Origin: an uncultured Eubacteriales bacterium
Lineage (GTDB): Bacteria; Bacillota; Clostridia; Lachnospirales; Lachnospiraceae
Reading direction: 5' to 3'
NCBI GenBank assembly: GCA_900544525.1
Contig: UQVN01000049.1
Location: forward strand, 1 to 16,038
Length of the DNA stretch: 16,038 nt
A model generated the notes under the pieces. It saw only the letters and a program-made list of their open reading frames with translations, did no database searches and was not told the origin of the DNA. This document shows, in pieces, positions 1 to 5,978 of the stretch (the stretch's first letter is position 1; each line of letters starts with the position of its first letter). The position numbers and the translations under genes were made by a program.

Positions 1-37
1 TTAAATTTTACAAAAAGATGTATAAAGTATTTAAATT

Positions 38-65
38 TTCATAAACAATATTAATATTTTGTCAA
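38..65 (-). promoter_or_regulatory. possible promoter for a gene beyond the left edge
   Basis: Downstream of the XdhC gene, the minus strand has a perfect -35 TTGACA (60-65), a 16-base spacer and a weak -10 TATGAA (38-43). No convincing terminator hairpin lies between the XdhC stop and base 1. The next minus-strand gene could therefore be read through, started here, or both. The -10 matches at only four of six positions in very A/T-rich DNA, so this may be chance. Confidence 0.25.
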
Positions 66-78
66 ACCAGTATGTAAA

Positions 79-1113
79 CTATACATAGAGTTGATGGCAA
101 TCGATAAATACCTCAATAATACCACCACAGACCATACCATCATCTTCCGCTTCTCTCCCTGTCATATCCACATTGACCAATCGGGATTTTCCTTCTTCCA
201 TACACTGAATGGCTATTTGCTGAATCGATGCCTCTGCACAACCTCCACCAATTGTACCTATCATTTGTCCAGTTCTCACAACAAGCATCTTTGTTCCAAT
301 TCCTCTTGGAGCAGAGCCTTTTCGTGAAATAATAGTAACGACTGCCACTGGAAACTTTGTTTCCTTCCAATCCTCTTTAATATAGCTCATCAGTTGATTT
401 GTATAACCAACAGTTCCTTTTTTCTCATTTTTCACTTGAATAATTTCGGCTAGAATCGCAACTCCTATCTCGGTTGGAGTTTCTGCTCCGATGTTTAGAC
501 CAATTGGCGAATAAATACTATCGATTAATTCTCTCGAAAATCCTTTTTCTTCCATTAAATCTTTTACAGCTTTTACCCTCTTTTTACTACCAATCATGCC
601 AATATAAGCATGAGGCTTTGATAAAATAGAGGTAAGACATTCCACATCGTAGCGGTGTCCCCGTGTTACGATTACAAAATAAGTATCCTTGTCTCCTTTG
701 ATCTGCTCTAATCCTTTTTCAAAAGCATCACAAATGACTCGATCTGCTCCCGCCCTTCTAGCATTGTCAGCAAACATAGGACGATCTTCTAACACGGTTA
801 CTGTAAAATCTAACATCTTTGCCATTTTAATCACAGGAATTGAAATATGACCTCCTCCACAGATTACCATCTGAGGATCAGAACGCATACTTTCAAAAAA
901 TATCTGCTCTCCATCTATCTCTTCTAACATCGGTCTATCCGCCTCAACTGCTTCTGTTGAAACATTTTTAAACAATTCTATTGCACCTTGGCTATCATAT
1001 AGGATATCATTGACATAAATTGCCTTTGCACCTATATGAGGCCCTTGAATAACTGTTGCAATTCGATTTTTATTTGTTAGATTTAGATTCACTAACTCCT
1101 CAAAGAATAACAT
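79..1113 (-). CDS. XdhC/CoxI-family molybdenum hydroxylase maturation factor
   Basis: This 344-residue protein belongs to the XdhC family. Its members bind molybdenum cofactor, protect or sulfurate it, and deliver it to xanthine-dehydrogenase-type enzymes in the cytoplasm. Residues 1-75 look like a degenerate half of a CoxI domain (GAK at 28-30, an acidic GEQIFFE end). A Rossmann-like XdhC domain follows, with GGGH at 86-89, MIGSKKRV near 173-180 and SPIGLNIGAETPTEI near 202-216. The C-terminus carries a well-conserved CoxI domain: GSAPRG at 266-271, GTIGGGCAEA at 286-295 and the cysteine motif GMVCGG at 326-331. The better-known family layout puts the CoxI domain first, so the order here is unusual. 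The ATG has a good AGGAGG site that overlaps the end of the MOSC gene, 9 bases upstream, which points to one transcript. The family call is firm; the client enzyme is inferred and lies outside the window. Confidence 0.9.
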   Translation of the reverse strand: MLFFEELVNLNLTNKNRIATVIQGPHIGAKAIYVNDILYDSQGAIELFKNVSTEAVEADRPMLEEIDGEQIFFESMRSDPQMVICGGGHISIPVIKMAKMLDFTVTVLEDRPMFADNARRAGADRVICDAFEKGLEQIKGDKDTYFVIVTRGHRYDVECLTSILSKPHAYIGMIGSKKRVKAVKDLMEEKGFSRELIDSIYSPIGLNIGAETPTEIGVAILAEIIQVKNEKKGTVGYTNQLMSYIKEDWKETKFPVAVVTIISRKGSAPRGIGTKMLVVRTGQMIGTIGGGCAEASIQQIAIQCMEEGKSRLVNVDMTGREAEDDGMVCGGIIEVFIDCHQLYV

Positions 1114-1122
1114 AATGTCCTC

Positions 1123-1587
1123 CTACTTCGCTGTTCTTGAACTTGTTCCATCTCCTAATTTTTCCACGGTTAGCTCATCTCCTGCTCGGATGATACCACC
1201 GTGAAGAACAACGGTAAATACCCCTTCTCTTGGCATAATACAATCCCCTACCTGATAGAAAATCTCACACTCAGAATGACATTTCTTTCCTACTTGTGTT
1301 AATTCTAATAAAACATCATTACATTTAAAAATTGTTCCAATTGGATATGTTTTAAAATCCATACCTTCTACAAGAAGATTTTCTCCAAACGCTCCATCAT
1401 CTACATTGGCTCCTCTTTGACGAAATTCTTCTACTCTATCATAAGATAATAGACTCACTTGTCTATGCCATTTTCCTGCATGGGCATCTTTTTCAATCCC
1501 AAAATCTTCAATAAATACCGCTTCTTTTATATCTTTTTTTTGTGTCCCTTTCTTTTCACTAATACATACTGCCTTTACAATTCCCAT
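1123..1587 (-). CDS. stand-alone MOSC-domain protein
   Basis: A 154-residue single-domain MOSC protein. MOSC domains are related to the C-terminal domain of Moco sulfurase and are thought to carry or hand over sulfur or bind the cofactor. Recognisable segments are GIEKDAHAGKWHRQVSLL (about 30-47), FGENL (67-71) and a cysteine-rich stretch with C103, C107 and C116, of which C103 (in GKKCHSEC) sits where MOSC proteins keep their conserved cysteine. The start is preceded by AAAGGAA. It lies between moaA and the XdhC gene on the same strand, with 39 and 9 bases between, so it is almost certainly co-transcribed with them. Small clostridial MOSC proteins like this occur in gene sets for molybdenum hydroxylases. 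Whether it sulfurates the cofactor or works in an earlier step is not shown by the sequence. The final residues after the domain look like an unstructured tail. Confidence 0.88.
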   Translation of the reverse strand: MGIVKAVCISEKKGTQKKDIKEAVFIEDFGIEKDAHAGKWHRQVSLLSYDRVEEFRQRGANVDDGAFGENLLVEGMDFKTYPIGTIFKCNDVLLELTQVGKKCHSECEIFYQVGDCIMPREGVFTVVLHGGIIRAGDELTVEKLGDGTSSRTAK

Positions 1588-1626
1588 GATAAATTCCTTT
1601 CTACTCTCTTTTATAATTTATTTTCT

Positions 1627-2601
1627 TTATCCACCAATTTGAACCATGGCTCTTGTTTCCTCATCATCAATTTCTTTCTCAAAAAATTGATGAGAAATTG
1701 GCTTTCTCATAATTGCCTGTTCCATTACATCGGTCAACTCTTTTTCTTCAATTCCACTTCTTAAAAGTTCTCTTAAATCAATGCCATCTCTATGATGCAA
1801 GCAGAGCTTTAAACGCCCATCACTTGTCAATCGAACACGATTACAGTTTTCACAAAATTCATGGGAGACTGCACTAATAAAACCAATCCCCTTTTGAAAT
1901 CCTTTAAACTCATAATAAACGGCTGGTCCATTTCCATACTGTTTTGTGGAAATCGTAGCTTTTCCATAATTTTGCTCTAATAATTTTAAAATTTCATCAT
2001 TAGAAATCGGTTGATACTGCTTTCCATATCCAATTGGCATCATTTCAATAAAGCGAACAGAAACCGGATATTTCTTTGCTAATTCTGCAATGGAAAGTAG
2101 TTCATCTTCATTGAATTCTCGAACTGGTACGCAGTTAATCTTCACAGGAATACCAACTGCAATACACTCTTTCATTCCATTTAATACATCATCAAGTCTA
2201 TCTCGTCTTGTAATCTCTTCATATCGTTTTTTATCTAGCGTATCAAGACTAATATTAACTCCTGTTAATCCTGCCTCTTTTAGTTCTTTTGCCATCTCAC
2301 TTAGTAAAACTCCATTGGTTGTGAGTGTAACTTGTTCCATGTGAACTTCTTTTCTAAGAATCGCAATTAAATGAGCGATATCTTTACGCACAAGAGGTTC
2401 TCCTCCTGTTAACTTAATCTTTCGAACCCCCAAATTCCACGCGGCTTTTGCTACGCGGCGAATCTCCTCAAAAGAAAGAATCTCCTCATGCTTCATACAA
2501 GGAATTCCTTCTTCTGGCATACAATAAACGCATCGAAGATTACATCGATCGGTAATTGATATTCTCATATAATCAATTCTGCGATTCTGTTGATCTTTCA
2601 T
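1627..2601 (-). CDS. moaA: GTP 3',8-cyclase MoaA (radical SAM)
   Basis: MoaA is a radical-SAM enzyme that, together with MoaC, converts GTP to cyclic pyranopterin monophosphate, the first step of molybdenum cofactor synthesis. The 324-residue protein has the N-terminal radical-SAM cysteines C20, C24 and C27 (C-x3-C-x2-C). It has the second [4Fe-4S] set near the C-terminus, C250, C253 and C267 (C-x2-C-x13-C), with the GTP-site segment NRVRLTSDG between. KLTGGEPL (63-70) is the SAM-binding GGE motif. The protein ends in Gly-Gly, the C-terminal motif needed for MoaA activity. All key residues are present, so it should be functional. The ATG at 2601 is preceded by GGTGATAGA, a modest ribosome site. 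The 106-base gap to moaC is T-rich on the plus strand and shows no hairpin, so read-through from moaC is likely. Confidence 0.97.
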   Translation of the reverse strand: MKDQQNRRIDYMRISITDRCNLRCVYCMPEEGIPCMKHEEILSFEEIRRVAKAAWNLGVRKIKLTGGEPLVRKDIAHLIAILRKEVHMEQVTLTTNGVLLSEMAKELKEAGLTGVNISLDTLDKKRYEEITRRDRLDDVLNGMKECIAVGIPVKINCVPVREFNEDELLSIAELAKKYPVSVRFIEMMPIGYGKQYQPISNDEILKLLEQNYGKATISTKQYGNGPAVYYEFKGFQKGIGFISAVSHEFCENCNRVRLTSDGRLKLCLHHRDGIDLRELLRSGIEEKELTDVMEQAIMRKPISHQFFEKEIDDEETRAMVQIGG

Positions 2602-2707
2602 TCTATCACCAACTTTCTATCATTATTTTTTCTTTTTTTACTTTTGGCTACAAATCTCTTACTGCTTTTTTTCTCTTGTCTTTTTATCCCCATAAGCTTA
2701 TCCCTTC

Positions 2708-3187
2708 TTACTTCTTTGCTTGATAATGTCCGCTTTTTCCTCCTAATTTTTCAAGAAGATGAACATTTTGAATACACATACTGCGATCCATTGCCTTACA
2801 CATATCATAAATCGTAAGCAATGCCGTCGTTACGCCTGTTAACGCTTCCATTTCAACTCCTGTTCTTCCAGCTAACTTTGTTGTACAGATAGCACGGATC
2901 GTGGAAGTTTCTTCTTCTAATTCAAAATCAATGGATGCTTTTGTAAGCATTAAAGGATGGCACATTGGAATGAGTTCACTTGTTTTCTTTGTTGCCATAA
3001 TCCCAGCAACTCTTGCTACTCCAAGCACATCTCCTTTTTTCGCTCTTCCTTGCTTTACAACTTCATAGGTCTCTTGATTCATTGTAATTTCACCTGTTGC
3101 AACCGCAATTCTTGTTGTAATATCTTTTTCCGTTACATCTACCATAACGGCATTTCCAGCTTCATCAAAATGATTTAATTTTCCCAT
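2708..3187 (-). CDS. moaC: cyclic pyranopterin monophosphate synthase MoaC
   Basis: MoaC rearranges the MoaA product, 3',8-cyclo-7,8-dihydro-GTP, into cyclic pyranopterin monophosphate. The protein is 159 residues, the usual length. It contains the family signatures MCHPL (75-79), GRTGVEMEALTGV (107-119), LLTIYDMCKAMD (123-134) and the C-terminal LLEKLGGKSG. Asp128 and Lys131 fall at the positions of the catalytic pair in E. coli MoaC. The open frame could begin at a TTG at 3193, but AAAGGA is only about two bases from that codon. The ATG at 3187 lies seven bases from AGGA, so I place the start there (MGKLNHF). It follows the MoeA-like gene by 82 bases and precedes moaA in one operon. Confidence 0.96.
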   Translation of the reverse strand: MGKLNHFDEAGNAVMVDVTEKDITTRIAVATGEITMNQETYEVVKQGRAKKGDVLGVARVAGIMATKKTSELIPMCHPLMLTKASIDFELEEETSTIRAICTTKLAGRTGVEMEALTGVTTALLTIYDMCKAMDRSMCIQNVHLLEKLGGKSGHYQAKK

Positions 3188-3214
3188 ATACAAATCCTTT
3201 TTTTATTTTTATCC

Positions 3215-3285
3215 TTTTATTTTCCAAAACCATTTCTATCGTTATATACGATACGATCTAATAACTTTTTTATTTTCCAAAACCA
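3215..3285. repeat. 18-bp direct repeat spanning the 3' end of the MoeA-like gene
   Basis: The 18 bases at 3215-3232 are repeated exactly at 3268-3285, 53 bases away. The second copy includes the last codons (GFGK) and stop of the MoeA-like gene. The first lies in the gap before moaC. The DNA between is not otherwise duplicated. It looks like the trace of a short slippage or tandem duplication at a gene end; no function is evident. Confidence 0.6.
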
Positions 3286-4298
3286 CATTTTGGGAAAGTA
3301 CAGACAGGACAATTTTCACAAAGTCCACCATGACCATATTCCGCCATATCCTTCATTGATAATTTCTCTCCTGCAATCAATCTTGGCAATAATAAATCAA
3401 AAATTGTTCTCTTACCATACATAACACATCCTGGAAGTCCACAAACAGGAATTTCTTTTCCATCTTTATAATAATAAGATACTAAAAACATAGCCCCTGG
3501 TAATACTGGCGCTCCATAAGATACAATCTCTGCTCCTGTTGCCTTAATAGCTCCTGGTGTTCTATCGTCTGGATCCACACTCATACCACCTGTACAAAAT
3601 ACCATTTCTGCTCCGTCTTCAATGGCTTTTAAAATAGCATTTTTAATATCTTCTTGAGAGTCATCCACAATCGTTTGAGAAACAACTTGTACCCCAAATT
3701 CTTCTAACTTTCCTTTTACAACTGGCCCAAATTTATCTGTGATTCTACCTTTGAACACTTCACTTCCTGTTGTAACAATAGCAGCTGTCTTTTTTACAAA
3801 AGGAAGAATCGCTAATAGAGGTTCTTCTCCAATTGCTTCCTTTGCCTTTTTTAACTTTTCTTCTTCAATAATAAGAGGGATGACTCTCGTTCCAGCAACT
3901 TTTGTTCCTTTCTTCACAGGGAAATTACCATGGATAGTAGCAATCATAATTTCCCCAAAACAATTCAACTGAAAAATTCGTTCTTTATCTACCTTTAATA
4001 GTCCATCGATATCAGCAATTAATTCTACTTTTCCTTCCTTTACTTCTCCTTTCACTAAATAATCATTTTTACACATATCATATAAAATCTCAGCTGCCTC
4101 GTCTTCATGAAGCATTCCTTCTTTTTTCTCCCATACATAAAGATGTTCTTTTCCTATTGATAATAAAACAGGAATATCCTCTTCTGTTACTACATGACCT
4201 TTTCGAAAAATAGCATCTTTTTTCACTCCTGGAATAATCTGTGTTAAATCATGACATAACACATGTCCAACGGCTTTTTCTGTATCAATTAATTTCAT
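3270..4298 (-). CDS. MoeA-like molybdopterin-binding protein with C-terminal cysteine cluster
   Basis: A 342-residue cytoplasmic protein with a MoCF_biosynth (MoaB/Mog/MoeA-type) domain at about residues 170-310. The diagnostic sequence is TGGMSVDPDD at 237-246, the molybdopterin-binding loop, followed by GLPGCVMYGKRTIFDLLLPRL. Residues 1-160 resemble the small N-terminal domains of this clostridial family rather than a full MoeA, and no MoeA domain IV is visible. The last 16 residues hold four cysteines, C327, C330, C333 and C338 (C-x2-C-x2-C-x4-C), which could bind a metal or Fe-S cluster. It probably acts late in cofactor synthesis, in adenylylation, metal insertion or cofactor carriage. 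The open frame extends 31 codons upstream, but the ATG at 4298 has a perfect AGGAGGA (4307-4313) and starts with MKLIDTEKAVG, a typical family start. It is first in the moa operon behind a long leader. Confidence 0.88.
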   Translation of the reverse strand: MKLIDTEKAVGHVLCHDLTQIIPGVKKDAIFRKGHVVTEEDIPVLLSIGKEHLYVWEKKEGMLHEDEAAEILYDMCKNDYLVKGEVKEGKVELIADIDGLLKVDKERIFQLNCFGEIMIATIHGNFPVKKGTKVAGTRVIPLIIEEEKLKKAKEAIGEEPLLAILPFVKKTAAIVTTGSEVFKGRITDKFGPVVKGKLEEFGVQVVSQTIVDDSQEDIKNAILKAIEDGAEMVFCTGGMSVDPDDRTPGAIKATGAEIVSYGAPVLPGAMFLVSYYYKDGKEIPVCGLPGCVMYGKRTIFDLLLPRLIAGEKLSMKDMAEYGHGGLCENCPVCTFPKCGFGK

Positions 4299-4567
4299 GA
4301 ATGTAATCCTCCTAAAAAATCCTTCTGTTTTTTTTATTTTATCATTATTAGAAAAAAAATCGATTGCTTTTGCAACATACGCCCGAACCAAAGACCAATA
4401 TAAAAATCTACTTCGTAGTGCTTTTTATGTGATGGGAAACGAATTTTCCTATCATTCATAAAAAAAATCCTTACCTAAGGGAATCTCTCATGCTTCCAAT
4501 CGCTTTCTCGCATAGAGTATTCCATGGTAAGGAGATACCGATGTCTTTTCATCTACGTTAACTTACT
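4299..4567 (-). promoter_or_regulatory. long structured 5' leader of the molybdenum cofactor operon
   Basis: From the predicted start near 4566 to the MoeA-like ATG there are about 270 transcribed bases with several hairpins on the minus strand: GATG/CATC (4553-4540), the large terminator-like hairpin (4468-4533), a GGAAA/TTTCC stem around 4430-4455, and CTAC/GTAG just after it. GGTATCTC (4539-4532) can also pair with GAGATTCC (4487-4480), which lies inside the terminator hairpin, so two exclusive folds are possible. This layout fits attenuation or a riboswitch. I could not match it by eye to the Moco motif, a T-box or another known class. The only plain ribosome site is AGGAGGA at 4307-4313. 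Confidence 0.5.
4460..4533 (-). terminator. terminator-like long hairpin in the moa operon leader
   Basis: On the minus strand an 8-bp outer stem (4533-4526 with 4475-4468) encloses GGAAT-A-CTCT paired with AGAG-ATTCC (4523-4514 with 4488-4480, one bulged A). An ATGC/GCAT cap follows, with a purine-rich loop. Eight T residues come directly after the outer stem (4467-4460). The shape and T tract are those of an intrinsic terminator placed before the first gene of its own operon, which suggests conditional termination. Confidence 0.65.
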
Positions 4568-4572
4568 CTTTT

Positions 4573-4600
4573 ATTATATCAAATTTTATAACAAATTCAA
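4573..4600 (-). promoter_or_regulatory. promoter of the molybdenum cofactor operon
   Basis: The minus strand has -35 TTGAAT (4595-4600), a 16-base spacer and a perfect -10 TATAAT (4573-4578). Transcription should start near 4566. It is the only good minus-strand promoter found ahead of the five genes that run down to base 79. Confidence 0.65.
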
Positions 4601-4675
4601 CAATATTTTCAAATATCCTCTTTGAACATTTTGACTATTTTTTACAAACAAATAATTCAAAATACTGGAAAAGAG

Positions 4676-4704
4676 TTTTCAAACCTCTCAAATTATTGTA
4701 CAAT
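4676..4704 (+). promoter_or_regulatory. candidate galM promoter
   Basis: TTTTCA (4676-4681), a 17-base spacer and TACAAT (4699-4704) would start a transcript near 4711, giving a leader of about 40 bases before galM. A TTGACT at 4631-4636 is an alternative -35, but it lacks a good -10 at normal spacing. The GAAGGCGG ribosome site (4735-4742) lies 8 bases before the galM ATG. Confidence 0.4.
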
Positions 4705-4750
4705 TATTAGTGAATAATTTTAAAAATTTCTAGAGAAGGCGGTATGAAAA

Positions 4751-5809
4751 ATGGCAAAAATTACTCAATCTATTTTTGGAACAACAAAACAAGGGGAACA
4801 AGCACATATTTTTAAGCTAGAAAACAACGTTGGATCTTATGTTACTATTACAGACTTTGGTGGAACCATTCTTTCTTTAGTTGTCCCTGATAAAAACGGA
4901 ACTCCAACTGATGTAGTGCTTGGTTATGATAGTTTAGAAACTTATGAAATTGAAGGCGGGGCTTTTTTTGGCACTTTAATTGGACGTTGTGGAAACCGTA
5001 TAGCAAAAGGACAATTTTCTTTAAACGGAAAAGACTACACACTAGCTTGTAATGACGGCCCAAATCACCTCCATGGAGGCCCTACTGGCTTTAGTCATAG
5101 ACTTTGGGATGCCTCTATTGAACTTGGCTCTTTAAAGCTCACATTACATAGTGCAGATAAAGAGGAAGGCTATCCGGGAAACGTAACTGTTACGGTTACT
5201 TATACATTCGGCGACGATAACAATTTAAGCATCCGTTATGAAGCAGTTAGCGACGCAGATACCATTGTAAATCTAACAAACCATAGTTATTTTAATTTAA
5301 ACGGACATTCTAGCGGCTCTGTAGAAGATCAAATGTTGAAATTATTTGCTTCTTCTTACACTCCAACCGATAGCACTTTAATCCCAACGGGTGAAATTCG
5401 TTCTGTTGCTGGAACACCATTTGATTTTCGAGAATATAAAAAAATTGGTGCCAACCTTTATGCAGAGGATGAACAAATAAAAAATGGTAACGGCTACGAT
5501 CATAATTTCGTTTTAGATAATTCTGGCTCTTTAGCCGTATTTGCAGAAGCCTATAGTGAGCAATCTGGTATTTATATGAAAGCGAAAACAACATTACCAG
5601 GAGTTCAATTTTATACAGGAAATTTCCTCGATGAAACAATAAAAGCAAAAAATAATGCTACTTATCACCCTCATCAAGGATTTGCCTTGGAAACACAGGT
5701 ATTTCCAGATGCGATTCACCATGAAAATTTCCCATCTCCACTCCTTCGAGCAGGTATGAAATATAATACAGTGACTACTTATGAGTTTTCTGTGAAAAAT
5801 TCTCTATAA
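4751..5809 (+). CDS. galM: aldose 1-epimerase (galactose mutarotase)
   Basis: GalM interconverts the alpha and beta anomers of galactose and glucose in the cytoplasm, feeding beta-galactose from lactose or galactoside cleavage into the Leloir pathway. The 352-residue length is typical. The catalytic and binding motifs are all present: NHLHGG at 105-110, NLTNHSYFNLNG at 174-185 with the catalytic acid His178, YDHNFVLD at 249-256 with the sugar-binding Asp250, and FALETQVFPD at 311-320 with the catalytic base Glu314. The start at MAKITQ is set by GAAGGCGG eight bases upstream. An ATG at 4743 is in another frame and soon stops. No galK, galT or galE is adjacent. It has its own promoter region, divergent from the molybdenum operon, and looks like a free-standing housekeeping copy. 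Confidence 0.96.
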   Translation: MAKITQSIFGTTKQGEQAHIFKLENNVGSYVTITDFGGTILSLVVPDKNGTPTDVVLGYDSLETYEIEGGAFFGTLIGRCGNRIAKGQFSLNGKDYTLACNDGPNHLHGGPTGFSHRLWDASIELGSLKLTLHSADKEEGYPGNVTVTVTYTFGDDNNLSIRYEAVSDADTIVNLTNHSYFNLNGHSSGSVEDQMLKLFASSYTPTDSTLIPTGEIRSVAGTPFDFREYKKIGANLYAEDEQIKNGNGYDHNFVLDNSGSLAVFAEAYSEQSGIYMKAKTTLPGVQFYTGNFLDETIKAKNNATYHPHQGFALETQVFPDAIHHENFPSPLLRAGMKYNTVTTYEFSVKNSL

Positions 5810-5978
5810 TTTATTTATCTTTTTCTATTATTATAGAAAGAAATGGTTGCATTTTTATTAATTTCATGTAAAATGGTTGTGTATGCCTTTAAAACAAAAC
5901 TCTTATTAGAAGAATTCAATGTAGACATTTTTCATGTGTCTCATACTATTATATGATAAATAAAGGAAGGAATTAACT
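5810..5978 (+). promoter_or_regulatory. galM / ABC-F intergenic region with candidate ABC-F promoter
   Basis: This 169-base gap starts with a weak A/T-only hairpin (5822-5828 with 5833-5839) that lacks a proper T tract, so galM termination is uncertain. Further on, TAGACA (5922-5927) and TATTAT (5947-5952) could form a promoter, but the 19-base spacer is long; TACTAT at 5944-5949 would give 16. The ribosome site AAGGAAGGA (5964-5972) precedes the ABC-F ATG at 5979. No long structured leader of the kind that controls resistance ABC-F genes is seen. Confidence 0.35.

Noticed and set aside
91..327. Plus-strand and other antisense open frames inside the larger genes
   Set aside because: They lie wholly within clear protein genes, have no ribosome sites and show no family features; they are shadows of the coding strand.
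4299..4391. 31-codon N-terminal extension of the MoeA-like gene from a TTG at 4391
   Set aside because: No ribosome site precedes 4391, the extension has no family similarity, and the ATG at 4298 has a perfect AGGAGGA with eight-base spacing.
4530..4561. Plus-strand mini-ORF (MSFHLR) behind AAGGAGATACCG at about 4530
   Set aside because: The ribosome-like word is simply the reverse complement of the leader hairpin arm. There is no promoter for it, and six codons without conservation evidence cannot be supported.
4299..4570. Assignment of the leader to the known Moco riboswitch or a T-box
   Set aside because: I could not find the T-box specifier or GGUGG core, nor match the Moco motif by eye. 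It is left as unclassified until a covariance search is run.
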